The notes: a model not told the origin generated them from the sequence alone. A DNA stretch of 64,000 nt from an uncultured Collinsella sp. (GCA_900556605.1 USPC01000001.1:1-64000); one strand, 5' to 3'. Positions 16,808 through 28,749 are shown, counted from the stretch's first letter. A program made the numbers and translations.

Positions 16808-17698
16808 CTACGCGCTAATGTCCTTGAATCCCTCGCCGAAGGCTTCCGTAACGTCAGCGACCGTCACAATGGCGTGAGGATCGCGCTCGCGCACGATCGT
16901 CTTGAGGGTATTGAGCTCTCGACGGCTCACGATGACCATAATCACCGGCTTCTCGGCACCCGAATACATGCCAGTCGCCTTAAACTTGGTACAACCACGA
17001 CCCAGGCCATACATGATATCGGCAGCGATATCAGGGAACTTGTCCGAGATGATGAGGACCATACGGCGTTTGTTGCCACCATCGACCACGGCATCGATCA
17101 CGTAGCCGCTAATGACCATCGAAAGGCCTGCATATAGTGCGTTTTCGATTGAAAAGACCGGAGCCGACAGCGCGCATACGGCAACATCGATCGCCATGAC
17201 GGTCGAGCCCACCGGCAGCGAGGTGTTACGCGAGATGATTTGGCCAATCGTGTCCGAGCCGCCGGTGTTGGCGCCAGCGCGCAACACCATGCCGTAACCG
17301 ATGCCCGTAATAATGCCGCCCCACATAGCGGGAAGCATCAGGTCCGCATCCGCCAGAGGTGCTACAAACGGGGCGAACAGATCGGTAAAGAAGCCCAGAA
17401 GCACAAAGCCCGTCGCGGTCTGCACCACGTAGAACATGCCGCCCTCGCGCATAACGACCAGCAGCAGCAAGGCATTCATCACGATGGTCTGGATACCGAC
17501 GGGAAGCGACACGCCTCGCGCCGCGCCGACCGCCTGGATAATAGTCGCAAGGCCCGTAACGCCACCGGCGGCAAGACCGTTGGGAATCAAAAACAGGTCG
17601 GTCGCGATGGCGGCCAAGGCACACCCCAACATGATCTGGGGCAGGTCGTGAAAGAAGTTCATCGAAAGAATGCGCTTGATGTCCAGACGATATGCCAT
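16808..17698 (-). CDS. YitT-family membrane protein
   Basis: The 296-aa protein has about five hydrophobic helices in the first 190 residues (for example LGCALAAIATDLFLIPNGLAAGG near the N-terminus and GTIGQ-like GGSDTIGQIIS). A soluble C-terminal DUF2179 domain contains VIMVIVSRRELNTLKTIVRE. This is the YitT/UPF0750 family, whose function is unknown. The start at 17698 follows GGGAGGCAGC. That site lies just after the T-run of the prfB terminator, so expression may depend on read-through or a promoter hidden in the hairpin region. Confidence 0.88.
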   Translation of the reverse strand: MAYRLDIKRILSMNFFHDLPQIMLGCALAAIATDLFLIPNGLAAGGVTGLATIIQAVGAARGVSLPVGIQTIVMNALLLLVVMREGGMFYVVQTATGFVLLGFFTDLFAPFVAPLADADLMLPAMWGGIITGIGYGMVLRAGANTGGSDTIGQIISRNTSLPVGSTVMAIDVAVCALSAPVFSIENALYAGLSMVISGYVIDAVVDGGNKRRMVLIISDKFPDIAADIMYGLGRGCTKFKATGMYSGAEKPVIMVIVSRRELNTLKTIVRERDPHAIVTVADVTEAFGEGFKDISA

Positions 17699-17710
17699 GC
17701 TGCCTCCCTC

Positions 17711-17739
17711 AAAAAAGCGCACCCAAACGGATGCGCTTT
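17711..17739 (-). terminator. Intrinsic terminator of secA-prfB
   Basis: On the minus strand AAAGCGCATCC and GGGTGCGCTTTTTT form the stem and T-run. The hairpin core (GCGCACCCAAACGGATGCGC on the plus strand) closely resembles the rpmE terminator at 22083-22122. The ribosome site of the YitT gene starts right after the T-run. Confidence 0.85.
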
Positions 17740-17861
17740 GAACTTCTTCTTGTATTCGATTCTACCGATTCGCCGGACAAAAACCACCCCTGCGCAGGGT
17801 TTGTTCTGGATACAAACCCGTCCAACCGTTGGACTCGGCATCGGCTTGAAGCCACGATGTT

Positions 17862-19009
17862 TTAGACCTCCGAGCCTTCTGCATCGGCGTTGCCGGTCGC
17901 CCAGCGATGATAGCCAATAACAAACGGGTCCAGGTCGCCATCGTCAAGAACTGCCTCGACGTTGCTGGTCTCCACGCCCGTGCGTAGGTCCTTGACCATC
18001 TGGTACGGGTAGAGCACGTAGCTGCGGATCTGGTTGCCAAAACCAATCGTGGTCTTGGGTCCGCGAATCTCATCGAGCGCCTCGGCACGCTTCTCGAGCT
18101 CAATCTCGTACAGGCGAGCCTTGAGGATCTGCATGCACGCGGCCTTGTTCTGGATCTGGCTGCGCTCGTTTTGGCAGGTGACCACAATGCCGCTGGGGAA
18201 ATGCGTCACGCGCACGGCGGAGTCGGTGGTGTTGACGCCCTGACCGCCCGGGCCGCTCGCGTGGTACACGTCCACGCGGATGTCATCGGGACTGATCTCG
18301 ATGTCGATATCATCGGGTAGCACGGGGATGACCTCGACGCCGGCAAACGTGGTCTGGCGGCGCTTCTTGTCGTCGGTGGGGCTAATGCGAACCAAGCGGT
18401 GGACGCCGGCCTCGGCGCGCAGCATGCCAAATGCGTCCTTGCCCTCGACGGTAAATGTCGCGCGGTCGATGCCGATGACCTCGGCCGCGGGACAGTCGTT
18501 GATGGTGACCTTCCAGCCGCGACGCTGGCAGTACTTCATGTACATCTTAAAGAGCATGAAGGTCCAGTCCTGGGCCTCCAGACCACCCTGTCCGGGCTTG
18601 ATGGTCACAATGGCATCGCCGTGATCGAACTCACCGGTAAACCAGCTCGAAAGCTCAAGCTCATCGATGGCCCGGGCCAGGCGCTCAGCCGTGGCTGTAG
18701 CCTCCTCGCGAAGGGCGACGGCGTCGGGGTCATCCCCCATCTCCTCGGCAAGCTCCAGCGCAGCGCGGGCATCGGAAAGCTCGCCGCGCGCGGTGTCCAC
18801 GGCAGCGATATCTTCCTTGGTACGCGCGATCTCCTCCATGGTGGCACGGGCGGCGTCGGCGTCATCCCAAAAGCCAGGGGCAACACTTTTGGCCTCGAGC
18901 TCGGTCACGCGCGTGCGCTTTTCGTCCAGGTGGAGATACGACTCGACCTCACCGAGCCGGTCCGCGAACGCGTCCAGCTCGGCGGGCGTTACCTCTAAAG
19001 CCTCAGCCA

Positions 19010-19010
<1 letters not shown>
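17862..19010 (-). CDS. prfB: Peptide chain release factor 2
   Basis: This 382-aa class I release factor has the GGQ loop in SGPGGQGVNTTDSAVRVTH (near residue 254) for peptide release. It aligns with RF2 rather than RF1, including FDHGDAIVTIKPGQGG and WKVTINDCPAAEV. Two points stand out. There is no in-frame stop near codon 25, so the usual RF2 autoregulatory frameshift is absent. The codon-reading tripeptide expected as SPF reads SPT (RISPTDDKKRR, near residue 207; the codon is ACC). The start overlaps the secA stop codon by one base (TAATG). Confidence 0.95.
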
Positions 19011-21817
<2,807 letters not shown>

Positions 21818-21946
21818 GTGGTTTTCCTTTTTGGCCATCGCCCACGCCGTGCAGCTGCGGGCGAGTTAAACACAGATAATTGTACTTTAGCCAAACAAGG
21901 CGCGCCCCATACGGTCGACCTCAACCGCCACGTAATAACTACGACC

Positions 21947-21983
21947 AACCTGCCAAAAAGGGACAGGTTTATTTTGGCAGGTT
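21947..21983. repeat. Palindromic repeat, family C copy 2
   Basis: AACCTGCCAAAA, a GGGACAGG core and TTTTGGCAGGTT. It is nearly identical to 9691-9726 and here the outer arms match perfectly. Confidence 0.88.
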
Positions 21984-22014
21984 TTATCTGGGCAAACGCC
22001 GCCTCTCTGTCATT

Positions 22015-22079
22015 TGGTGCAAACCAACCTGTCCCCTTCGCACCAATCTGGTGCAATGGGGACAGGTTGGTTTGCACCA
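22015..22079. repeat. Nested palindrome with GGGGACAGGTTGG arms
   Basis: Perfect 22-bp arms begin TGGTGCAAACCAACCTGTCC (22015-22036) and are matched at 22058-22079. They enclose an inner GCACCA-ATC-TGGTGC hairpin that repeats the outermost bases. The GGGGACAGGTT segment is shared with family C. It ends 3 bases before the rpmE terminator. Confidence 0.9.
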
Positions 22080-22082
22080 ATA

Positions 22083-22122
22083 AAAAGAAAAGGGCCGCGC
22101 ACCCAAATGGATGCACGGCCCT
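22083..22122 (-). terminator. Intrinsic terminator of rpmE
   Basis: On the minus strand AGGGCCGTGCA pairs with TGCGCGGCCCT and is followed by TTTCTTTTT. It lies 36 bases after the rpmE stop codon. Confidence 0.88.
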
Positions 22123-22158
22123 CATGCCATGAATGCGAGTGATTCCGCGGCGAGCTAT

Positions 22159-22584
22159 TTACTCAGCAGCCTCGGTAGTCTCGGCCTCGGCAGCGGCCTC
22201 CTCGACGGGAGCCTCTGCGGGAGCCTCGGCGGCCTGCTTGGCAGCCTCCTCGGCAAACTTAGCGGCACGCTTAGCCTTCTCGGCGGCCTTAGCCTCAGCG
22301 GCGGCCTTGCGAGCGGCCTCGGCCTCAGCAGCCTTGGCGGCCTTGGCAGCCTTGGCCTCCTCAGCCTTCTTGAGCTGGGCGGCAGCGGCGCCACCGAACT
22401 TGTCGGCGAAGCGCTGGACGCGTCCACCGGTGTCGACGAACTTCTGCTGGCCAGTGTAGAACGGGTGGCACTCGTTGCAAAGCTCGACCTTCATCTCGGA
22501 CACGGTAGCGTGCGTCTTGAAGGTGTTGCCGCAGGAGCACGTCACCGTGCACTCGACATACTGGGGATGGATACCCTGCTTCAT
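22159..22584 (-). CDS. rpmE: Ribosomal protein bL31 with long Ala/Glu/Lys-rich tail
   Basis: The first 68 residues are a zinc-type (C+) bL31: [20 protein letters not shown], then [15 protein letters not shown] and [11 protein letters not shown]. The four cysteines for zinc are present. The remaining 70 or so residues are an Ala/Lys/Glu-rich stretch ([20 protein letters not shown] and similar), likely helical and turning acidic near the end. bL31 is usually about 70 aa, so this doubles the protein. A similar but shorter tail is on bL17 in this window. Confidence 0.94.
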   Translation of the reverse strand: MKQGIHPQYVECTVTCSCGNTFKTHATVSEMKVELCNECHPFYTGQQKFVDTGGRVQRFADKFGGAAAAQLKKAEEAKAAKAAKAAEAEAARKAAAEAKAAEKAKRAAKFAEEAAKQAAEAPAEAPVEEAAAEAETTEAAE

Positions 22585-22890
22585 GGTAGGACTCCTTATT
22601 GGTCAGGCGCTGGTTACCGATCAGCGCATAAGGCGTCTTGGTTTCCGACCAAGACAACAAACTCGGCTATGGTACCACGGCGTCGAGTGTCCCACAAAAG
22701 GTTCACGGTCTTTGTGCAATGCGATATGCCCAACCGCAGCGAGCATGCATCCCATCGAACCTTCACCCATGTTGCAGACGTGTAACGCCGCAGCAAAGGT
22801 GCCCCTTTTTTGCGCAGGACAGGTACAATGATGAACGCTGTACCGTAGCGGAGCGCCCCCGCGCGCCGCAACCACGCGAAAGGGTTTCCC
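22585..22890. promoter_or_regulatory. 306-bp divergent region between rpmE and the ACT gene
   Basis: No gene is supported here. A TACAAT -10-like element at 22824-22829 on the plus strand could serve the ACT-domain gene, but no convincing -35 was found. The rpmE ribosome site (AAGGAG) is at its left edge. Confidence 0.35.
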
Positions 22891-23178
22891 ATGGCCGAGA
22901 TCTCGTCCTCCCGCATCGTCATCACCGTCCTTGGCAAGAACCGCCCCGGTATCGTCGCCGGCGTCACCCGTGTTCTGGGCGAGGCCAACGTCGACATCCG
23001 CGACATCACGCAGTCCATTATCGAGGACATCTTCACCATGACCATGCTGGCCGACACCGCCGAGTCCAAGCTCGACTTCGCCGAGCTGCAGAAGGCCCTG
23101 GCCGAGGCAGGCGAGCTTTCGGGCGTCAACGTGTCCATCCAGCGCGAGGATGTCTTTAACTTTATGTACCGCCTGTAG
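22891..23178 (+). CDS. ACT-domain protein (UPF0237 family)
   Basis: The 95-aa protein is one ACT domain: RIVITVLGKNRPGIVAGVTR, ANVDIRDITQSI, then EDIFTMTMLADTAES. This matches the small UPF0237 (GcvR-like ACT) family. ACT domains bind amino acids or related ligands and control enzymes. In many genomes this gene stands next to a DUF711/PFL-like gene; here the neighbour is citrate synthase 77 bases downstream, so a link to that enzyme is possible but unproven. An AAAGGG ribosome site precedes the start. Confidence 0.9.
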   Translation: MAEISSSRIVITVLGKNRPGIVAGVTRVLGEANVDIRDITQSIIEDIFTMTMLADTAESKLDFAELQKALAEAGELSGVNVSIQREDVFNFMYRL

Positions 23179-23255
23179 CGAACAAGCCGCTCGGGGCAGC
23201 TTGACGTCATATCGTCCAAGCGCGCCGCCCCAAAGCGGACCGGAGAGGAGCGCGC

Positions 23256-24674
23256 ATGGCCTACGACGCCAAGAAAATCTACTACCGCTTCGACGATCAC
23301 CTGAGCCGCCTGGTTCTGGATTACGAGGCGAGCCGTCAGATTTCGCCCGAAAGCGAAAACCTCTACCACGGCCTGCCGACCGACCCTTATGACGAGGACC
23401 TGTTTGTCGAGCACAATGTCAAACGCGGCCTGCGCAATGCAGACGGCTCGGGCGTGGTCGCGGGCCTCACTCGCATCTCGGACGTACATGGCTACAACAA
23501 GGTCGACGGTAAGGTCGTGCCCGATCAGGGCAAACTCACGCTTCGTGGCTACAGCATCGAGGATCTGGTCAACAACGCCCAGGCCGAGAACCGCTACGGC
23601 TACGAAGAAGTCGCCTATCTGCTCATCACGGGCTCCCTGCCCACCAAGGAAGAGCTTGACGGTTTTTGCGGACGCCTGGGTGCTTTTAGGCATCTGAGCG
23701 ACGAATACGTCCGCGAGTTCCCCATGACCACGGTGTCGTCGAGCATCATGAATGTGCTTCAGCGCGCCGTGCTGCTGCTCTACGCCTTCGACGCCGAGCC
23801 CGACGCCATTACACCCGAGCACGAAATCGACGTCGCCATCTCCATGCTGGCGCGTCTGCCCCGCATCGCCGCCTTTGCGCACATGGCATCGGTCGCCAAG
23901 CGCCACGGCTCGGAGATGCACGTGCCGCACCCCACGCCCGGCCTCTCAACCGCCGAAACCATCCTGCAGGTCCTACGCGGCGGCATGGCGTTCACTCACG
24001 ATGAGGCGATGCTGCTCGACGTGATGCTCATGCTGCATGCCGAGCACGGCGGCGGCAACAACTCCACGTTTGCCTGCCGCGTGCTGTCCTCCTCGGCCAC
24101 CGACCCGTATTCCGCCTACGCCGCGGCTATCGGCTCGCTCAAGGGCCCGCGCCACGGCGGCGCCAACGCCAAGGTCGTGTCCATGCACGAGGACATCCGT
24201 GCGCATGTCTCCAATTGGGAGGACGAGGACGAGGTCGCAGCCTACCTGGGCAAGATTCTCGACAAGCAGGCCTTCGACGGCACGGGCCTCATCTACGGTA
24301 TGGGCCACGCCGTCTACACGCTGAGCGACCCGCGCGCCGAGGTGTGCCGCCGTTACGCGCGCACACTTGCCGCCAAGAAGGACCTGGGCGATGAGTTCGC
24401 GCTCATCGAGCGCATTGAGCGCCTGGCACCGCAGGTGATGCGCGACCACGGCATGACTAAGCCCATCTGCGCCAACATCGACCTGTACACAGGCTTTATC
24501 TACAAGATGCTCGGCGTACCCGAGACGCTTTTTACGCCGCTATTCGCCGTCGCCCGCATGGCCGGCTGGTCGGCACACCGCATGGAAGAGCTCTTCTGCG
24601 CGCACCGCATTATTCGCCCGGCTTATCGCCCGGTTATCGAGCCGCTTGAGTACAAGCCGCTCGCCGACCGCTAG
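23256..24674 (+). CDS. gltA: Citrate synthase family protein
   Basis: This 472-aa enzyme carries the citrate synthase catalytic triad: His in LHAEHGGGNNSTF, His in GMGHAVYTLSDPR, and Asp in CANIDLYTGF. The RGYSIEDLVNNA segment near residue 97 is also typical. It has an N-terminal extension of about 60 residues compared with short bacterial forms. It condenses oxaloacetate and acetyl-CoA, or possibly propionyl-CoA, in the cytoplasm, most likely for glutamate synthesis in an anaerobe. The start at 23256 has GGAGAGGAG. An intrinsic terminator follows. Confidence 0.92.
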   Translation: MAYDAKKIYYRFDDHLSRLVLDYEASRQISPESENLYHGLPTDPYDEDLFVEHNVKRGLRNADGSGVVAGLTRISDVHGYNKVDGKVVPDQGKLTLRGYSIEDLVNNAQAENRYGYEEVAYLLITGSLPTKEELDGFCGRLGAFRHLSDEYVREFPMTTVSSSIMNVLQRAVLLLYAFDAEPDAITPEHEIDVAISMLARLPRIAAFAHMASVAKRHGSEMHVPHPTPGLSTAETILQVLRGGMAFTHDEAMLLDVMLMLHAEHGGGNNSTFACRVLSSSATDPYSAYAAAIGSLKGPRHGGANAKVVSMHEDIRAHVSNWEDEDEVAAYLGKILDKQAFDGTGLIYGMGHAVYTLSDPRAEVCRRYARTLAAKKDLGDEFALIERIERLAPQVMRDHGMTKPICANIDLYTGFIYKMLGVPETLFTPLFAVARMAGWSAHRMEELFCAHRIIRPAYRPVIEPLEYKPLADR

Positions 24675-24697
24675 GACGCGGACCGTTATAGAACCCG

Positions 24698-24736
24698 AGC
24701 GTGGCCAGGGAATCACCGCCCTCGGCCACGCTTTTT
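24698..24736 (+). terminator. Intrinsic terminator of citrate synthase
   Basis: AGCGTGGCC and GGCCACGCT form the stem, followed by TTTT. It lies 23 bases after the stop codon. Confidence 0.9.
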
Positions 24737-24761
24737 ATGCCAGCAGAAAGGGCTGCATCAA

Positions 24762-25604
24762 ATGATTGTGTTTTCCGATATGGATGGAACGCTGTTGACG
24801 AGCGATAAGCAGATGAGCGATGCCACCTGGGCGATGCTCGACGAGCTCGCTCAACGCGGGATTGAATTTGTGCCCTGCACGGGACGTCCGCTGTCAGGCG
24901 TCTTTGAGCCCATCCTCGCCCATCCCGCCGTGCACTATGCCGTCTGCGCCAATGGCGCCAGCGTCTGGCAGCTCGACGACGATGTGCCCACCGACGCCTC
25001 GCGCGCCACGTGCATCTTGAGCCGTCCGCTCGATTGCGGCATTGCCCATCGCATCCATCGCATCGCCGCCGGCCACGATGTGACCTTCGATATCTTCGCG
25101 GATGGGCAGTGCTTCCTCCCCCGCTCGCTCTACACGCGCCTGGACGAATTCTGCGGCGGCGACCCCCACATCGCGGCTTCGCTCAAGCGCACACGAACAC
25201 CGATCGACATGGATATCGACAGCAAGATCGACGAGGTCGAGACGCTCGAGCGCATCGCCATGTACTGGCACGACCCGGCTGATCGCGACGCCATCGCGGC
25301 GGAGCTCGACACGCTCGGAGGCATTGAGGTCACGCGTTCGTACGCCATGAATATCGAGGTCATGGGCGAGGGCGCCACCAAGGGAACGGCCCTCACGTGG
25401 CTCTGCGAGCACCTGGGCGAGCGTCTCGCCGACGCCTGGGCGTTCGGCGACAACATCAACGACATCCCCATGCTGCAGGCAGCGGGCCACGGCATGGCCA
25501 TGATCAACGCCGAGCCCGAGGACCGCGAGGCCGCCGATGCCATCACCGAATATGACAACGACCACGACGGCGTCGCCCGCACCATCATGGCCGCTCTCGC
25601 CTAG
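24762..25604 (+). CDS. HAD-superfamily Cof-type phosphatase
   Basis: The 280-aa protein begins MIVFSDMDGTLLTSDKQMSD, giving the nucleophile DxD motif (DMDGT). It ends with the motif IV block AFGDNINDIPMLQAAGHGMA. A C2-type cap lies between them (about 90-200). Cof-like enzymes remove phosphate from sugar phosphates or cofactors; the substrate is unknown. The family-specific Lys of motif III is probably in GATKGTALTWL. The stop codon TAG lies inside a family F repeat. The other HAD gene, 25723-26517, is convergent with it. Confidence 0.9.
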   Translation: MIVFSDMDGTLLTSDKQMSDATWAMLDELAQRGIEFVPCTGRPLSGVFEPILAHPAVHYAVCANGASVWQLDDDVPTDASRATCILSRPLDCGIAHRIHRIAAGHDVTFDIFADGQCFLPRSLYTRLDEFCGGDPHIAASLKRTRTPIDMDIDSKIDEVETLERIAMYWHDPADRDAIAAELDTLGGIEVTRSYAMNIEVMGEGATKGTALTWLCEHLGERLADAWAFGDNINDIPMLQAAGHGMAMINAEPEDREAADAITEYDNDHDGVARTIMAALA

Positions 25605-25721
25605 TCATTGGCCAGTCACTGAGGACGTTCTTGAATGACTAGTCGTTGGGGACACTCTTCGTGAAAAGCTGCAAGGACTGTCCCCCACTGCCGGCAGAAC
25701 GGGAACGTCCCCAGCTGCCGG
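25601..25721. repeat. Three successive palindromes between convergent HAD genes (family F and relatives)
   Basis: First, CTAGTCATT (25601-25609) and AATGACTAG (25634-25642) enclose GAGGACGTTCTT. Second, TTGGGGACA near 25646-25654 faces TGTCCCCCA at 25679-25687. Third, CCGGCAG (25691) and CTGCCGG (25715-25721) enclose GGGAACGTCCCC. The first palindrome contains the TAG stop of the upstream HAD gene. Its ACTAGT/GACGTTCTT pieces recur at 26682-26723. Confidence 0.75.
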
Positions 25722-25722
25722 A

Positions 25723-26517
25723 TTAAGCGAGGCCCTCTAGCACGCGGCGGAGCTCCTGCTGAACGGCGTGGTCGCGGTTACGACCCACCACGCGATCGGC
25801 AACCGCCCTGAGCGCAGGGCGCGCGTTTTCCATCGCGCAGCCCGTGCCGACAAAGCGAATGATCTCGTAGTCGTTCATCGAGTCGCCAAACGCCATGACC
25901 TCGTCGCGCCCAATGCCGTAATGCTCCGCGAGCTGTGCAATACCCGAAGCCTTCGACACACCGGGCTGCATGGCATCAATCCACGCGTTGCCCGAGGGCG
26001 CAAAGGTAAAGAGCTGACCAAGTTCGCGCTGTAGCACGTACGCACTGTCCATAACGGCACCGTCATCGCAAAAGATACTCGCCTTGATGATATTTACACT
26101 GGGATCGGGCAGCTCCCAAATGCGCTCGGCATTGGGAAGGTCCTTATCGACCTCACGCACGAACTTGCACTCGTCATCGAGCAGGAAGGACTTGGTTCGG
26201 TCAAAAAGCGCAAGATGCAGATTGGGAAACGTCGCGACGGCCTGGGCGAGCCTTCGAATCGCCAGGTGCGAATACACCTCGCGGTCTACCATTTTGCCGT
26301 CGGCGTAGACCTGGGCACCGTTAGCTGCGACAAAGTCCATCTTGTCGCGAACGGGCGCAAAGAACTCGCACAGGCGATCGTAGCGGCGGCCTGACGATGC
26401 GGCAAAATGCACGCCATGCTCGCGTAGCGCCAAAATCAGTTCGTAGGTCTCGGGAGGCACCTGGCCGTTTTCGTCAAGCAGCGTGCCGTCCATATCGGAT
26501 GCAATCAGTTTAAACAT
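25723..26517 (-). CDS. HAD-superfamily Cof-type phosphatase
   Basis: The 264-aa protein begins MFKLIASDMDGTLLDENGQV with the DxD nucleophile. It has ASSGRRYDRL (motif II Ser/Thr region), Lys in GVSKASGIAQL and the metal-binding AFGDSMNDYEIIRFV block. It is of the same class as the gene at 24762 but only distantly similar, so it is not a recent duplicate. The substrate is unknown. A long hairpin (26524-26585) sits directly before the ATG and contains the ribosome site, which may affect translation. Confidence 0.9.
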   Translation of the reverse strand: MFKLIASDMDGTLLDENGQVPPETYELILALREHGVHFAASSGRRYDRLCEFFAPVRDKMDFVAANGAQVYADGKMVDREVYSHLAIRRLAQAVATFPNLHLALFDRTKSFLLDDECKFVREVDKDLPNAERIWELPDPSVNIIKASIFCDDGAVMDSAYVLQRELGQLFTFAPSGNAWIDAMQPGVSKASGIAQLAEHYGIGRDEVMAFGDSMNDYEIIRFVGTGCAMENARPALRAVADRVVGRNRDHAVQQELRRVLEGLA

Positions 26518-26523
26518 AGAAAA

Positions 26524-26585
26524 GCTCCCTTCGGGCTTGTTGGAATCGAACGTGTATCCGATTCCAACGTACCCAAAGGGAGCTC
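26524..26585. repeat. Long imperfect hairpin in the HAD gene leader
   Basis: AGCTCCCTT and AAAGGGAGCT form the outer stem and GTTGGAATCG with CGATTCCAAC the inner stem, with small bulges between. In the minus-strand mRNA the outer stem would pair the AAGGGAGCT ribosome site of the gene at 25723-26517, so it could hide the site. Confidence 0.75.
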
Positions 26586-26681
26586 AAATAAGACTCCGCG
26601 GGCGTAAACGTTACAAGGACCTGGCAAATAGCTCACACATGCCAGAGGTCCTACGGTCGCGGCGCCAGGCGACACGCCACC

Positions 26682-26723
26682 CCGACGACTAGTCGTTTAA
26701 GAACGTCCCCGATAACTAGTCGG
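26682..26723. repeat. Family F palindrome overlapping the ade stop codon
   Basis: Two ACTAGT boxes flank AAGAACGTCCCC, the complement-like core of the repeat at 25601. The CTAG of the right box supplies the TAG stop codon of the adenine deaminase gene at 26716-26718. Confidence 0.7.
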
Positions 26724-28536
26724 CGTAGGTGAAGGTCGTGACGTCGAACATGCCCTCGGGGCGGATGCGGAGCGTCGGGATGACCGGCAGGGGCAGGAAG
26801 ATGATGCCCATGATGGGGTCGAGCGGCGGCTCAATACCCATGGCGCGCGCCTTGACCATAAAGTCGTCGTGCTGCGCGGCAACGTCCTCGGCCGCGCCTT
26901 CGCTCATAAGGCCACCGAGCGCCAGCGGAATGCGAGCCACGACCTCGCCGTTGCGCACTAGCACGTGACCACCTTGGCCCACGGCCTCAACGGCGGCCAT
27001 CATATCGGCGGCGTTGTCGCCCACCACGCACACGTTGTGCGAGTCGTGGCCGATCGTGGAGGCAATGGCGCCACCCGTGATGGTAAAGCCGCGCACCCAG
27101 CCGCGACCGATGTGCTTGCCGACAAGACCCAGGCCAGCGGGGCCGTCGCCGTCGGCGCCCTCGGCTTGCAGCGACACGCCGCGGCCGTGGCGCTCGATCA
27201 GCATAATGCGACGCAAGTTCTCGTCAGTCTCGGGACGAACCATGCCCGTGATGGCCTTGCCCGGCACCACGTCAATCACGGCCTCGCCCGGCTTAAAGGC
27301 ATAGTCGAACACGTCGAGCGATAGCTTCGGCAGCTTAACGGAGGCGCGCAGCTCATCGGCAAGGGCCGCAACCTCGGCCATCTCGGGTGCAATCTCGCCC
27401 ACAAAGGTGCCGTCCTGCGCCACCAAAGCACCGGCGGCATATACGCGATGCGGAGCCGTGGCAAACGTCAGGTCATTGAGCACCAGCAGGTCGGCACGCT
27501 TGCCCGGGGCAATCGCACCGCGGAGCTCGTGCGGGTCGCGGCAGCCGTGATCCAGGCCAAACGCCTCGGCCGTGGAGAGGGACGCCATAGAGATAGCGAC
27601 CACGGGGTCGATACCGGCCTCAATCGCCACGCGGCAGGCATTGTCGATCATGCCGGTTGCAAGCGCATCAGAAGGGGCGCGGTCGTCAGTCGCAAAGCAG
27701 CAGCGGCGGGCGCGCGCGGGATTCTCCAGCAGCATCGGCGACAGGTTGGCCAGATCATGGCCGCACGTACCTTCGCGCAGCATCACGTACATGCCGCGAG
27801 ACAGCTTGTCGAGCGCCTCCTCGGGAATCGTCGACTCGTGGTCGGCGATAATGCCTGCCGCAGCATAGGCGTTGAGGTCCTTGCCGGCAACGAGCGGGGC
27901 ATGACCGTCGACCTGTTTGGACGGCGTCTGGTTGGCAGCGTCGATACGAGCACAGGTCTCGGGATCGGCCATAAAGACGCCCGGCAGGTTCATCATTTCG
28001 CCCAGACCAAAGACATCACCCGGATATTCGGCAAAAAACGCCTGCATATCGGCAGCGGTGATGACGGCACCGGCCTGCTCGTCGGGCAGTGCGGGCACGC
28101 ACGAGGGCATCATGTACTTGATGGAAATAGGAGCGCGACGACCGTCCTCGATCATAAAGCGCAGGCCGTCGAGCCCCGCCACGTTGGCAATCTCGTGGCT
28201 GTCGGCAATGGCAGTAGTGGTACCGCGCGTCGCCGCCATGCGCGCATACTCGGCAGGGCGGATGTTCGAAGACTCGATATGCAAGTGTCCGTCAATAAAA
28301 CCGGGGGCAAGATAGCGGCCCTGGCAATCGATGACCTCGGTAGCCTCATACGTACCGGCGGCATCGTCGCGACCATCGTAGAGCACACCGACGATCACGC
28401 CATCCTTGACGGCAACACTACCGGGCGCTACGCGTTGGCCGTACACATCGACGATCTGCGCGTTGGCAAACAGCGTGTCGACGGGCACGCGACCCTCGGC
28501 GGCCTCGATCACAGACCTCATGACCTCAACGGACAT
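26716..28536 (-). CDS. ade: Adenine deaminase
   Basis: The 606-aa amidohydrolase has the metal-binding GFIDGHLHIESS block (near residue 82), then GHAPLVAGKDLNAYAAAGI, DDRAPSDAL and a C-terminal adenine deaminase domain (about 400-600) with TITGGAIASTIGHDSHN. This is the Ade family that converts adenine to hypoxanthine and ammonia. The ATG at 28536 (MSVEVMRSVIEAAEGRVP) has AAAGGAG. It fits the purine catabolism genes at 48-57 kb functionally but is not adjacent. A terminator-like hairpin lies in its leader. Confidence 0.93.
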   Translation of the reverse strand: MSVEVMRSVIEAAEGRVPVDTLFANAQIVDVYGQRVAPGSVAVKDGVIVGVLYDGRDDAAGTYEATEVIDCQGRYLAPGFIDGHLHIESSNIRPAEYARMAATRGTTTAIADSHEIANVAGLDGLRFMIEDGRRAPISIKYMMPSCVPALPDEQAGAVITAADMQAFFAEYPGDVFGLGEMMNLPGVFMADPETCARIDAANQTPSKQVDGHAPLVAGKDLNAYAAAGIIADHESTIPEEALDKLSRGMYVMLREGTCGHDLANLSPMLLENPARARRCCFATDDRAPSDALATGMIDNACRVAIEAGIDPVVAISMASLSTAEAFGLDHGCRDPHELRGAIAPGKRADLLVLNDLTFATAPHRVYAAGALVAQDGTFVGEIAPEMAEVAALADELRASVKLPKLSLDVFDYAFKPGEAVIDVVPGKAITGMVRPETDENLRRIMLIERHGRGVSLQAEGADGDGPAGLGLVGKHIGRGWVRGFTITGGAIASTIGHDSHNVCVVGDNAADMMAAVEAVGQGGHVLVRNGEVVARIPLALGGLMSEGAAEDVAAQHDDFMVKARAMGIEPPLDPIMGIIFLPLPVIPTLRIRPEGMFDVTTFTYAD

Positions 28537-28556
28537 ACATACTCCTTTAACCGTAG

Positions 28557-28592
28557 AAAAAAGCTGCGGAGCGGACAGGCCTTCACCGCAGC
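28557..28592 (-). promoter_or_regulatory. Terminator-like hairpin in the ade leader (possible attenuator)
   Basis: On the minus strand GCTGCGG (28592-28586) pairs with CCGCAGC (28569-28563) and TTTTTT follows, ending 21 bases before the ade start. A TACAAT -10-like element lies just upstream (28610-28605, minus). The tyrS gene upstream has its own terminator at 28752-28788, so this hairpin is not needed to end tyrS. No known purine riboswitch core was recognised. Confidence 0.5.
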
Positions 28593-28662
28593 AAACCAAT
28601 AGCCATTGTATGCCCAAAAGGAGGCCTCCGATAACACCCCTTCCGCTTAACGGCACCGCCAA

Positions 28663-28749
28663 ATGATCCCTTGGGGACGGAGGAAAACGGATCACCGGGT
28701 CAGACCGACCCCCTCGGTGATCCGTTTTCCTCCGTCCCCATGGGATCAT
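28663..28749. repeat. Palindromic repeat, family D copy 2
   Basis: The 34-bp arms (28663-28696 and 28716-28749) have one mismatch, a 19-bp loop, and the GGGGACGGAGGAAAACGGAT core shared with 12034-12114. It lies 2 bases from the tyrS terminator. Confidence 0.92.

Noticed and set aside
22614-23930. A 438-codon minus-strand frame opposite the ACT gene and citrate synthase
   Set aside because: The plus-strand genes have clear catalytic motifs. The minus frame crosses their boundary and matches nothing.
28557-28610. Purine riboswitch before ade
   Set aside because: The leader between the -10-like element and the hairpin is too short to hold a purine aptamer, and no conserved aptamer loops were seen.
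26716-28749. A longer adenine deaminase starting at 28749
   Set aside because: The extra 71 codons run through a palindromic repeat and the leader hairpin. The ATG at 28536 has a strong ribosome site and gives the family N-terminus.
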